This document shows positions 31,331 to 42,044 of a stretch of DNA of 64,000 nt, piece after piece. A program made the translations under genes and the position numbers. The stretch's first letter is position 1. Every line of letters starts with the position of its first letter. The DNA is from Puccinia triticina (Eukaryota > Basidiomycota > Pucciniomycetes > Pucciniales > Pucciniaceae). The notes below the pieces were generated by a model, which had not been told where the DNA came from, ran no database searches, and saw only the letters and a list, made by a program, of their open reading frames with translations. The DNA lies in the NCBI RefSeq assembly GCF_026914185.1, contig NC_070559.1, positions 124,001 to 188,000 of the forward strand. The letters run 5' to 3'.

Positions 31331-33110
31331 TTTACTTGGTATTCAAACTTAGCACAAGTCCCTCGCCTGCCGGGGGGCACGGCACGAATTGCCTTGCACA
31401 AAGTGCGACCTCCCGTCAGGGAGGGACTTGCATGGAATCCCTGATTCCTGGCGTGAGATCCCCGCGTACAGCTCTTTGTTTTTGCAGGTGGCCAACTTTG
31501 TGCCCTCCAAAAACCCACTTCTGTAAAGAACTGAATCCCTCCCCAGATGCCAAAGAAAGGCCTTCTCTCTTTAATTTGGCGGCAGTCATAGGTTGATAGC
31601 ACTTGGTTCATGGCCTGGAGAGCGGTTTGAAAAAGGCCTCTTTTTGAGACGCATTCCTGCTGATTTAAGCAAGAATGCAGTATTCCACTGCCTTCCAATA
31701 GATTGAAACAGCTTTTGATACAAAGCCACATGTATTTACAAAAAAATTCTCTGAATATGGTCCGCTTTTCTCAGTGTTTGAAAACTTCAAACGCAAGGAT
31801 CAGGCCTTATATCAGCAGCCACAAGGCCTAAATAATTAAATTGCATCAAAAGAAGAGCACTGCAGCCTCAACGGGCTGACGGTTGATTTACCAAAAAGGA
31901 AAAAGTGAAAAAAGCTTGATACAGGCTGATAATCCTGGGCTGGGGCTCTCAGGCCAGATACAGGTTTTTGCAGGTAAGCCTCTCTGTGAGACAGAGAGCC
32001 TGCGGGGCTGCTTCACTGGGAGGCGTTGTTAAGCTTGCTTGGCATCCAGCCATCCAATCCTGCCTATGTATCTACTTGTCTCAAGCCCCTTACTACCCAT
32101 TGACCAAGCACATTAACCAATTCCTGCAGTAAACAGAAAAAGAAGATCCCAAAGCAACCAGTAGAATAGTGAGGATATTCTTGCGCAAAGAATTTGGTTT
32201 TGAGTTTGTCTGAGCACTTCCAGAGTTTGTAGTTGAGTGCACATTAAGGATTCAATCAGTTGTGTGTGGTGTACCTGGTTATTGTTGCTGTGGGGAGAAG
32301 GAATCAAGTAAGACACATGATTCACTAAAAATTTAATAATTGTTGGAGAGTAAAAAAAACTCACTTTCAATTATTGCCCCCTTCATGAAATCTAATTGTG
32401 CGTGGTTTGAGTCTAATAGTGCCAGCAAGCCTATGGCTTTGGATATGGCCTCACAGTGTCAAGGTAAAGCGTGTCATCACCATTGAAGAACATTTTTGGC
32501 CCCGCTAGTGTAAGAGCAAGTGTTTCCAAAGACGGCTGGTTGGGTTGATCTTGATGCAGTGACTGAGGTGACAATGGAGCGGCTGAGAATAGGGAGATGT
32601 GAGGGGTTTTTTTGGCAGGAGGAGTGATTCCTAAGTCATCCAGTAAGAAACAGTGGGTCTCAAGGAGTAAACAGAAAAATTGTTGTGGAGGACACAGCGA
32701 TGGATTCCAGTTTGGTGCGGTGGAGTCAATAGCAATGGCAGTGGCGTTGAGGCTGTGTCTATAAATACCAGGCGTGAGGAAATGTTATTTCCTCAGACAA
32801 TTCCTTGGGCTGGCTTCCAGCCGGGGGGTTGTCTCACCCCTGCTGAGTGGACGCCCCCTGCAATGCACAACAAGCTTTTTTGCAGTGCGTGAAGTATGTA
32901 TGTACATCTGTTTTTAATAGTGAAAATCAAGATTTTTCATATGATAATAAGTGATCTTATATGCTGATGAGTTGTATTGAAAAGAAGTATTTTTGGAGGC
33001 CAGAAAAGGAACCTAGATAAAGGTAAAATGTGATTGAGTTGTAGTTTGAGCTGATCATTAAACTTTTTTAGCTTTAGCTGGTCATCAGAGTATTGGAATT
33101 GAGTTATCAT
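31331..33110. other. Intergenic stretch, no gene recognised
   Basis: ORFs of up to 162 codons (31243-31731 minus) have no recognisable features. Near 31980 GCCTCTCTGTGAGACAGAGAG repeats a palindrome present at about 29790. The rest seems unique AT-rich sequence. Confidence 0.4.
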
Positions 33111-35010
33111 TCACTGAGCAACCTCTGGCTTGATTGATGATGGTTTAGTACCCTTATGAATATGATTGGCTGAGGATCTCAATTGTGTGAATAGAATAGA
33201 TCCAGCTTGATTGACATAAAAAAGGAAAACAAACACTAAATCAGCATGTTATTCAATAATTGATCTTAGATGATATTACACTCACGTCTCCCAAATATCT
33301 CATAGTATCCATCCTCTAGAACCAATCCTCCATTGATGAAACTATTTGCTTCAGGCAGAAGGAGTCCATAGTGTAATGTTTTGTAAGCAGCTCCAAAATC
33401 TTCCTTTGGAGTAACACTTAATCCAGTTTGATGATATCGCCAGAATGCAGAAAATAGGACCCCCTCTGCCCCATTGCGACTGATTCTTCCATAGGTGATG
33501 CCATCCACTTTTATTCTATCCACATATTTCGATTCATTATTCTTTGTGATCTTGTATCTTTTGAAAACCTCCGGATTTTTTTGGATGTAATCTAAGATAT
33601 CTGCTTTCACAATCTGATGTTTTCCTTGATCTTGATATTGAAGGTGAGCAAGTGCTCTATAGACATTGTTTTCATCCTTCTTTATGAAATGTTGGGTTTG
33701 ATGGATATTGAATTCAGTGCCAACTTTCAGTGGAAATGGAGACAAGTGCCCTTTTGATAATGCCTTGCGTTTCATTTTGACAACTGTGTTGATATCTTTC
33801 TTGCTTGAGGCTTTGGTTTCAGAGGGAGATTGAGTGAACAATCTAGATAGAGCTTGATTTGCAAGGAATGAAAATTAAGTTATTCATCTTGAGCATTAGA
33901 TTTACATGAAAGGGTGCTTACGTCTCCCAAATATCTCATAGTGTCCCTTTTCTACAACCAAGCCTCCTCTATCAAGGATATTCTTGTCCTTTAGGTCAAG
34001 GGAATAGTGCCAAGCATCTTTTACAGGGGTTTTCCTTTTTACAATACTAAAACCCAATTGATGATAATGTGAAAAGGCATCAAATATGACACCCTTTCTC
34101 CCATTGATGCCGATCATTCCATACTTAATGCCATTCACCTTTATAAATGTCTGGTAATTTCTTATATTTTTATCTGTGATCACATGATGCTTGAAAAGAT
34201 TTGGATTGTTTTTGATGTATTCTGCTATATCTTTTGCAATGAGCTGATGCTTCTCTTGATCATTGTATCTGAGGTGAGCAAGTGCTCTAAAGGCATTGTT
34301 TTCATCATTTTTGATGAAACCTTTGGTTGTAGAGAGATGGTTTAGGCTCTGAAGTTCAAATTGAGTCCGGTATTTTTTTGGTATAGTCCTGCTACCTATT
34401 TCTTTTTATTTGTTGTCAAGCCGGAGAAGATAACACATAGTGTATTTCAGATTTTATTATTTGAACTTGAAGGGATGGTTTAAGAACTGAGATGGCATGC
34501 AAAGTTCGCCTGTAGAATAAGGATCAGTCTCGGAAACGTACCTCTAAAAAATATATTGGCAATCCATTCCATCAGTTTGCTCCACTGCTCTTTCAGGGTT
34601 CCGAGTGCTTGAGTTAATCTGCCTGGGGTTTCTTTCTTTGGTATTTTTCCAGCGGGCTTGGAAGGTGGTCCTTGAAGGATATTTTCTTCGGGTCGTAGGA
34701 TTCCTTCCTTTTGGCTGATTGGGTTTGGGCCTGGAAGCACCAAAGGGGTGTCTGTTTTCCTTAGATTTCCGGTCAAAAGCCCCTCTTCTTGGGCCTTAAG
34801 AGCGCCTGCGGCATGATTGATGTCGGAGCCTGCCGAAGCTGCCCTGGTGGTACTAGCCGGTCCAACATACATTCCTTGGACTGTCACTGCCGCAAGCATG
34901 AGTAAAGTCAAGCACGGCAGCAATGAGCGTTCGGAAGATGTAGGATGGGAGGTGGTCATGATCGGAATACGATATGAAGCATAATTATAATGAAATTTTC
35001 GTGCTGCCAT
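33111..35010 (-). CDS. Secreted tandem OTU-like protein (gene D)
   Basis: Exons 35010-34542, 34395-33922, 33852-33286 and 33205-33111 give an intact 534-aa protein. Donors are GTACGT, GTAAGC and GTGAGT; acceptors are ATAG, CAAG and CAAG; every junction is phase 1. Exon 1: hydrophobic LLPCLTLLMLAAVTV (about residues 29-43, likely signal peptide), a spacer with GPPSKPAGKIP, and an amphipathic helix around KEQWSKLMEWIANIFF. Domain 1 (exon 2): KNDENNAFRALAHLRYNDQEK, YGMIGINGRKGVIFDAF, GHYEIFGR. Domain 2 (exon 3): KKDENNVYRALAHLQYQDQGK, YGRISRNGAEGVLFSAF, DGYYEIFGR. Both align with the OTU domain of gene A, but Asn replaces the catalytic Cys; domain 2 has Tyr for the His. Exon 4 is the short conserved tail ending in TGA. 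Likely a catalytically dead, secreted OTU-fold protein; a host-interaction role is inferred only. Confidence 0.8.
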
Positions 35011-35039
35011 GTGACTTTCCTTGCTGAGCTCTATGCCAA

Positions 35040-35604
35040 CAAGTAAGTTTGGGCAACGTTTACGGGAGGAGGGATAAAAGGGGTTGTTGGTGTTTGTATT
35101 GGGTTAGTTGTAGTCGTTGCTCGCTTGACTTTGATGATCCAGATGGGAGTGTTTTCAAACAGAATTATATGATGGATGTCTCGCCACAAACTCCGGGCAA
35201 TGGAGCACCGATGATGCTTGAAAGCTGTACATCCTCTCGGCAGAACAAGTCTCGGCGATTTCTGCATGAACCAATCCTCGGCCGAGGCGGTGGAGGGCGT
35301 TGCACAGCTCGACGCGGTTGTTGTGAGCGGGGAGGTCTGAGGGAGGCTTGGGCCACACTAAAGTCTACCCGGCCAGAGGCATGCTCGGAGTCGAGGGAAA
35401 AGAGCCTCATGGCTTGGCCGACACAGCAATCAACTTCCGAAACCACCTGACCGTGATCGATAACTAGAGCTTTCAGCTCCGACCGTAATCCAGCCAGAGT
35501 CGTGAAGTTGGAGTCAGTCTTGGTCGAAGGTTCAGCTTGTCGAGCCCGAACGGTAAACCTCAACACGGTAGGTTATGTAGTTTCACGAGAACCCTTTACA
35601 TCCG
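35040..35604. promoter_or_regulatory. Upstream region of gene D shared with gene C
   Basis: The first few hundred bases above the start resemble those above gene C: TTTACGGGAGGAGGGAT, GGGGTTGTTGGTGTTTGTA, GGGTTAGT-GTAGTCG, then TCTCGGCAGAACAAGTCTCG. Conservation of this block in both units makes it the likely common promoter and 5' UTR. No individual element is identified. Confidence 0.5.
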
Positions 35605-35870
35605 AATCGTGGATCTCGATTACTTTTCACCTTCAGAGCTTCATCCTCCTTCACATGGTTTGATTTGCTTCCTTTGTTGGCGATTTTGATTCCTGCAGTT
35701 AATTGTAACTGTCGACTAACATCTCGATCCTTTTTTTTAGAGTGGAAGATGATTGGTCTGCTCCTCTTTGTATGCAGGACTTGTACTTCAATGAAGATCG
35801 CTACCGGCCGAAGAAAGTCGCCATATCCAAGCCACCCGGGATCGAATGCATCCTGCGCAAAAAACCGGTG
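35605..35870 (+). pseudogene. PUS1 fragment (end of exon 2, intron, start of exon 3)
   Basis: The region corresponds to about 19080-19340 of the Pus1-like gene: TGGATCTCGATTACTTTTCA, CAGAGCTTCAT, then an intron-like segment with a poly-T tract ending TTTTTTTTAG, then GGAAGATGATTGGTCTGCT, CCGAAGAAAGTC and CACCCGGGATCG. Retention of an intron-like segment shows DNA-level duplication, not retroposition. It is fragmentary and cannot encode an enzyme. Confidence 0.8.
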
Positions 35871-36350
35871 ATCTTTGCAAAACTTGCCCGTCTGCCGATC
35901 CACCGTATATTCTCATCCTCCCCTTCCTCCTCGATAATGTCAATCTCTGGCGAGGCTATGCATGGACCCTGGACTGTTTACGGCCAAGACTGGCGGTCGT
36001 CCCGATTCCGTGTCGGGCATCAGGTGAGGGCATCCAGAGACTCGGCGGGTCTAAAAGCAGATGTACATTTGTTAAGCTCGCGCGCCGGACTTGGTCCATC
36101 CGGTTCCACCTCTAACTGGTCCTCCGAAGCCGACCCGCTCGGTCTAGCCTGTCGCTAGCTCAGCGGAAGCACACACGAGCTATACAGCCCGATGTCTCCG
36201 CTGTCTAATTTAACCAAGTCCCTCCGAACTCCGCTGTCATCCTCAACTGAACTTTGTGACGATACGGGACAGAGGGGGTTCTTTGGGGTTTCTGCGGCGA
36301 AGCGTGTGAGGAGGAAAGCAGGCCAAACCTTCTTTGTCATTATAACATTA
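35871..36350. repeat. Segmental-duplication fragment, unit 2, plus dispersed repeat
   Basis: 35880-36115 matches 31120-31330 of unit 1. 36235-36350 matches 9395-9535 (TGTGACGATACGGGACAGA, CTGCGGCGAAGCGTGTGAGG). No gene assigned. Confidence 0.6.
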
Positions 36351-36524
36351 GGTTAACATATTAGGGGGGTTTACGATTGGATTTTTGGTTGCTGGTGGCC
36401 CCATAAAATGTTGCTTGCTGGTGCACAATTTGGGCCATAAAATTACCACCAGAAATGGTAAAACTTTGCTGGTCATGCAACAGGGACCAGCAAAATTTTA
36501 GACTCACGAGTGAACAGACCAATA

Positions 36525-37225
36525 CCAGTCATCACCTGGAATGCATATGGTGTTGCAAGTGCGTCTGGCCACTCACCAAAGTTTGGCCGAAAAAAGGCCA
36601 AGCGCGTGTGGCCAACCCTAAAGCCAGCTTGGCCGATCCCAAAGCGTGGGTGGCACACGTCCAACCCCCGCTTGGCACAGTCCAATGTTGGGGTGGTTTG
36701 GTATAAAGCCCCGCTGGGCCAAGTTCAAGCAAGGGTGCCACGCACGCCAAACGCTGTGCCGGCCATCAAGGAGAGAAGTTTCCCTCCTCGATGGTCGGTC
36801 TACAAACTGGTCATCGAGAAGGGAAGACTCTCTTCCTGATGATCAATACAAGTATTGACCACTGCAAAGGGAGTCTTTCCTCCCTGATGACCAGCCTACA
36901 GACCGGCCATCGAGAAGTAAAAGCTCCCTTGTTGATGTCCAATGTGCGATGTCGAGAAGGGAGAACGTTTCCCCTCCTCGAGGGCACATTGTTCTTGCCT
37001 TTTGAGGCAGAGACAAGGGCCGGCGTCTGATGACCGGCGTGTTGCATGCCAAGTCACAGATCCCATCGGCCCAGAGCTTGATCTTGGCCAAGCGGGCCGC
37101 GCAACCTGCCCAATCAAGCCCGCTGGGCACATACCCAACCCCCGGAGGCACTGGGCCAAGCGGGAGTTGGGTAAGTGCACAGACGCCCTTGCAACACCAT
37201 ACCTCCATCTGATGGCCGGTGATCA
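36525..37225. mobile_element. 700-bp element with terminal inverted repeats and minisatellite
   Basis: ATCACCTGGAATGCATATGG followed by TGTTGCAAGTGCGTCTG at 36530-36572 is the inverse of 37170-37222 (CAGACGCCCTTGCAACACCA, then ATGGCCGGTGAT). Inside are GCCAAGC/CTTGGCC repeats and, at 36755-36985, hairpin minisatellite units (GATGGTCGGTCTACAAACTG and GGTCATCGAGAAGG). No transposase is present. Confidence 0.6.
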
Positions 37226-38115
37226 ACACGGGTCATTGGGTTGAGTACACACTCAACTCTTCCCCAACACCGGTGATTGGACACAGGCACACACCCCACT
37301 CCACTCAATGACCAACCCAGTCATCAAGTGGATACACACTCCACTCAATGACCAATTACCCGGTCATTGAGTGCATACACACTCCACTTGATGGCCGGAC
37401 CGGGTCATTGAGTGGGTACAGTGTACACACTCCACTCGATGACCCAATCGTGTCATCCGTACCAACTCGATGGCTGGACCGGCTCATTGAGTGGACACAT
37501 ACACTCCACTTGATGGCCGGACCGGGTCATCAAGTGGATACACCTCCACTCAATGACCAACCCGGTCATTGAGTGGATAACTACTCCACCAATGGCCGGA
37601 TCGGTCATCAAGTGGACATATACACTCCACTCGATGACCCCGTCTGGTCATTGAGTGGATAACTACTCCACTTGATGACCCAATCCGGCCATTGAGTGAT
37701 CAAGTGGATAACTGCTCCACTTGATGACCTGATCTGGCCATTGAGTGGATAACTGCTCCACTCGCTGACCTGATCCGGCAATCAAGTGGATAACTACTCC
37801 ACTTGATGATCCGGTCTGGCCATTGAGTGGGTAACTACTCCACTCAATGACCCGGTCTGGCCATTGATTGGAGTAGTTATCCACTTGATGGCCAATCCGG
37901 TCATCGGTGGAGTAATCCACTCAATGACCCGGTCTGGCCATCAAGTGGATAACTACTCCACTCAATGACCCGGTCTGACCATCGAGTGGAGTAGTTATCC
38001 ACTTGATGGCTGATCCGGTCATTGGTGGAGTAATCCACTCAATGGCCGGATCAGGTCATTGCGTGGAGTTTATGTGTCCACTTGATGATTTGGTCCGGCC
38101 ATTGAGTTGGTACGG
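37200..38115. repeat. Hairpin minisatellite array 4
   Basis: More than 25 units with the core TGACCCGGTCATTGAGTGG and its inverse, joined by linkers such as ATAACTACTCCAC or ATACACACTCCAC. Orientation of the linker flips several times. The sequence family is the same as the arrays at 1.5 and 23.1 kb with GAGTGG in place of GAGAGG. Confidence 0.85.
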
Positions 38116-38440
38116 ATGACTGTGAAGCCCCCCTCAACAACGGGGCTCCACACAAAGGGCCACGGGATTACGTGACCCCCACGCGCCATGATACTTAGTC
38201 TCAGCTCTTCACTCCCTAGTCTGGCAGAGAGTTCCTCCTCTCTCCCGGCTAGGTAAGCTCGATCTTGTTCCTTTTATCATTTCCCTTCCTTTGGTATTTA
38301 GAACTGATGAGAGAGTTCCTCCTCTCTCCCGGCTAGTCGTGCAATCAAAATCCCACCAAGTTTGGACCTAGAAACCTCCTCCTCAGAGTCATTTGATTCT
38401 GCAGTCTGGTCAAAGTCCGTAAAGCCCCGCGCATAAAACC
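38116..38440. repeat. Retroelement leader: hairpin unit duplicated around GTAAGC
   Basis: GAGAGTTCCTCCTCTCTCCC followed by GGCTAG occurs twice (38227-38252 and 38312-38337), each able to fold as AGAGAG/CTCTCT. Between the copies GTAAGCTC is followed by a pyrimidine-rich tract. Downstream come AATCAAAATCCC and TTTGGACCTAGAA. The block at 61840-61980 has the same arrangement and the same tail. I interpret it as the LTR/leader of a Ty3/gypsy family, perhaps with a leader intron. Confidence 0.5.
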
Positions 38441-38462
38441 GCTTTACGTGCGTTGCCGCCGC

Positions 38463-39654
38463 TCACCGTTTCAAAGGCGTCCCGTCCAGCTCCTCCATCT
38501 CATGACTGCCTCCCGGAAATTGCAATACAATGCAATAAGGACCATTCCAGCGGTTAGCAAACAGCTTTCCCCATTGCAACTCGAGGCTACGATTGTAAAG
38601 AAGAACCAATTCCCCCTTGCGGAGGGAGTCCCGCAGCCTGTGGGAGCAGCAGTGGTCCCAGTACTGAACTGCCTTAGCACGACTTTCCTTGAGGCGTGCC
38701 GCCGCCTTCGCAATAACCAAATCCCGCCATAACAGCTGCTCTGCCCGCACCAGAAGCAGGTCGTCCGCCGATTTAACTTTCCACCAGTTGATTGCCAAGT
38801 ACGTGAACATCTCTATGTCTACTGGCAAGACCAGTTGGCACCCAAACAACATCTTGTATGGCGAAAACCCCGTTGTCCGTTTAGTGGAAATCCAGTCCGC
38901 AAACAAAACGGCAGGCAAATACTGCTGCCACTTTTTACCATCTTCGCCGCACAGCTTTACCAGAGTGCTCTTGATTGGCTGATGTCCGCGCTCAATCATT
39001 ACCGCACCCTCTGGATAGTACTCAGTCACCTTGCCAAACTTAGCGCCACATGACTCCACTAATTTCCGCAAACCACCACGAAACTCCGCACCGCCATTGA
39101 CAGTGATCAGCCGTACACATCCAAACTGCACAAACCAGTCCTCTTCCAAGAACTGCCTGACTTTTGCCGCCGTAATGTTCACCAGCCGCCGCGCCTCCAC
39201 CCAACCGGAAAGATTGTCCCGGGCCACGAGCAGGTACTTGAATTTCCCCGCCTTAATGTGCACCGCATCCATGGATATCCTACTCCGTTTCCGTAGGTTT
39301 CCCAATCTCTTTAGGCAGACGCAGACTACGCCTCTGGCATTGCTTGCAACTCCGCACCCATTGCCACACGCTCCTCGTGATACCCGGCCACCAAAACCGC
39401 GACTGGACTCGCCTTTTGTTTTCCGCTTTGCCTTGGTGACCAAACTCCCTGTGTAAGCTCCGCAGGACAGCCTCCTGATCAATGCGCCGCGTTACTACCA
39501 CTAGGTGCACCGGTGTGCTCCGACGCCACAGCTGGCCCTCATGCACGAAAAAATTCGCCGCTTTTTGCTTAATCCAACGCTGCACTGTTACCCCAATTCC
39601 CGCGGGGTAGCAAAGAGTCGTCAAGAACACCACCAAGTACTCGTACCTAGCCAT
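38463..39654 (-). pseudogene. Ty3/gypsy integrase remnant, frameshifted
   Basis: Two overlapping minus-strand frames give one integrase. The upstream frame (39654-39280) has the zinc-binding HHCC module: HREFGHQGK, WWPGITR, CKQCQRR. The downstream frame (39482-38463) has the core: SMDAVHIKAGKFKYLLVARD (first Asp), ITVNGGAEFRGG where the second catalytic Asp of the usual DGG/DNG motif is Asn, and IERGHQP (Glu). A C-terminal part follows with RKGELVLLYNRSLE and WNGPYCI. The frame change lies near 39290. With the frameshift and the lost Asp it is not functional. The rest of the pol gene continues at 41131-41537, beyond an insertion. Confidence 0.85.
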
Positions 39655-39796
39655 CTGCTTAACTGGAAAGCCTCCGTTGTGATTGTGTTGCCTGCCATTT
39701 GCACGTCAAGAATACGCCGCTCCACGTCCAGCTGCTCCGCCAGCGCAATTTGATCCTCTTCATCTCCCAGTGGAATGTGGGAAAGCGCTTCCGGTG

Positions 39797-40845
39797 TGGA
39801 ACTCCTAAAAGATCAGGAAAGAGCTGTGAGGGGAAATAGTCAACTACACTACTGATAATGTAGAAGAGGCTACAGGTGCTGGTGAGGCTGCCCCTGGACT
39901 AATGCTGATGGAGAGAGGGTTACACTAAGAAAAAGAAAAGGGTGTGGCTGATGATTCTCTTTGACTTAGATGACTTTAACACTTTATGAGTTTGAGGTGT
40001 ATCAATCCTACTGAGGGAGAGAGGAGAAGTGAGATGGGGAGAAAAGCAGAAGCTCTTGGGGAGTCACTCTGAGATGGGTAATGAGATATATGCTGGGGGA
40101 TATATTTCTGAGGGGTGAAATGTTATCTAAGTGAGGTGTGTAAAGGTGCTACAGAGTGTATGTGGGGAAAGGTGCATACAGAGTGCAGTGGGTGAAAGTG
40201 CATATAAGGGTAGTGTAAAAGGTGCTACAGAGGGGATGTAGTAGAAAGTGCATATGAGGGTGGTGTAAAAGGTGCTACAGAGGTGATGTAGTAGAAAGTG
40301 CATGATCGGGATACAACATCTAGAGGGGTGTTTATATATGTGAGAAGTACTACAGGGAGGTAATACATGATGAGCACATAGTAACAATATCTGAAGATGA
40401 GCAGTAATGATGAAGGTGCAATGACCAAGGAGTGTACATGAAAGGTAACTATGTAGAAGATGAAATAATGATGAGCATTTGATAATAGCTACAGGAACTA
40501 TGAAGGAATGTACTGCTGATTCATATGAAGGGAAAAATGAGTAATGAAGTTATGTAAGATATGCAGTCCTATGTAGCTATGATACTAATGAATGATGTAT
40601 GTAATAATGCTAAGGATATGTATGAAGAAAATACCTTCCAAAACTATACATGCCAATAACTGCTGATCCATTTGGAAATCCTAGGTGAAATGAGTGGGTG
40701 ACTAGGGGTAAAATGGGGTGTAGAATCTGAATATGAAGCAATGATGAGGTATTTATGAAGGGTTTAGGTGATATGAGGGTGATAGTATGAACAGGAACAC
40801 GGTTACCACACCAGTAACGTAAAAGCTTTTCCTGGCACGTGCACC
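39797..40845. mobile_element. About 1-kb repeat inserted in the gypsy element
   Basis: It separates the integrase and RT/RNase H parts of the gypsy pol. Its left part (GTGTGGAACTCCT, GAGCTGTGAGGGGAAAT, TACACTAAGAAAAAGAAAAG) matches the inverse of 60330-60170. The middle (40135-40310) has about four units of 58 bp with GGTGCTACAGAG and GTAGAAAGTGCATATGAGGG. No transposase ORF. Exact ends and TSD could not be fixed. Confidence 0.6.
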
Positions 40846-41130
40846 ACCTCAAAAAAAAACAGTTGCAAAAATGCCACCCAGCGCGTCATAGGGGCATTAG
40901 GCAACAACAGAAAGTTGATCATCCGCATCAACGCCTCCGTGTCGACCAGTAATTCAAAATAGACGCCCCACAGTATGTGTTACAATCTCCGCACAATTTT
41001 TGACACTCCGCACAGTTCCAGCTTTGGTTGAGAATACCATGATTCCATGTCTGTAAATGTTACCAACTCATACAGCACAGGCCGGTCCTTTCCGTCCTCT
41101 TCCTGGATGAGAACTCTGCCTGCGCCAAAC

Positions 41131-41537
41131 TCACTTGAGTCCGCCGCCATCATAGTCGAGTTCCTTTAACAAGATCTTCCTGCCTACTATGTCCTTCAGC
41201 ATTGCAAAATCCTTGTTGCATTCTTGGGTCCAGTTCCATTCCGCATTCTTGCGTGTCAGTCTCCGCATTGGACCAGCAATTTCCGCAAACCTCTTGATGA
41301 ACATGCAAACAAAACTGCAAGATGTGAAACACCGTCCGCGGTCTTGGCCAGTCCAGTATCTTCTTCTGCTTTGGCTCTGCAACCCGCCGCCCGTCTCGAG
41401 ACACCTTGTGTCCAAGGACCTCCAACGCCAGCATGCAAACCGCAAACTTCCTCCCTGAAACCGTAAGACCCGCTTCCTCAATCCAAAACAGAACCCGCTC
41501 CAGGGCCACCGCGTACTGCCAGATGAACCGCTGTATA
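41131..41537 (-). pseudogene. Ty3/gypsy RT C-terminus and RNase H start
   Basis: Minus-strand frames 41509-41150 and 41583-41131 give the RT thumb (ALERVLFWIEEAGLTVSGRKF, LEVLGHKVSRDGRRV, ILDWPRPRTV) and then, after a frameshift near 41330, KRFAEIAGPMRRLTRKN and WNWTQECNKDFAMLKDIV of the RT/RNase H connection. The upstream RT palm with the catalytic Asp pair is not visible. The reading is cut by the CACTA-like insertion at 41541. Confidence 0.8.
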
Positions 41538-42044
41538 TTACACTACAAACATGGATGAATTTGGGATGGCATATATTGATCAAATTATATTGATCATTTT
41601 TTTTTTTTGAAATTTCTCTTTAATTTGTTTCCTTCCTGCAACATCATAACCCTTCTATAATCTCTCTTTCTCTTGATTTCCTCCTTTCTTAGTTTTCAAC
41701 CATAGTAAAAGCTTCATTTTGTTGCCAGATCAAATAGGTCATTTTTACATACTCATATGAATTATTCCTGAGAAAAAATAGTCTGTAAAGTCAGGCAGGG
41801 AGGGGAAGGGGGGAGGAGGAATGGGGAGGCATGAATTATTGTCACTTGAACCTTGCAGAAGTGTTGAAATCTACTTTCCGAAAAAAAAAAAAAAAAAAAA
41901 ACAATCAGTCTCAATATATCATGCTACATCAATTTTGTTCAAATTTAATGGCTTGTATATATGACTCATCATATCCAATATCCTAAATTTCTACTAGGCC
42001 TGAGATTGATTTAAAGTTTGTACCAGATTTGAGTAAGGTGTCTT

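Noticed and set aside
38318..38350. Hammerhead-ribozyme-like CTGATGAG followed by a stem
   Set aside because: The conserved GAAA after stem II and the GUH cleavage site are not in position, so the core cannot form.
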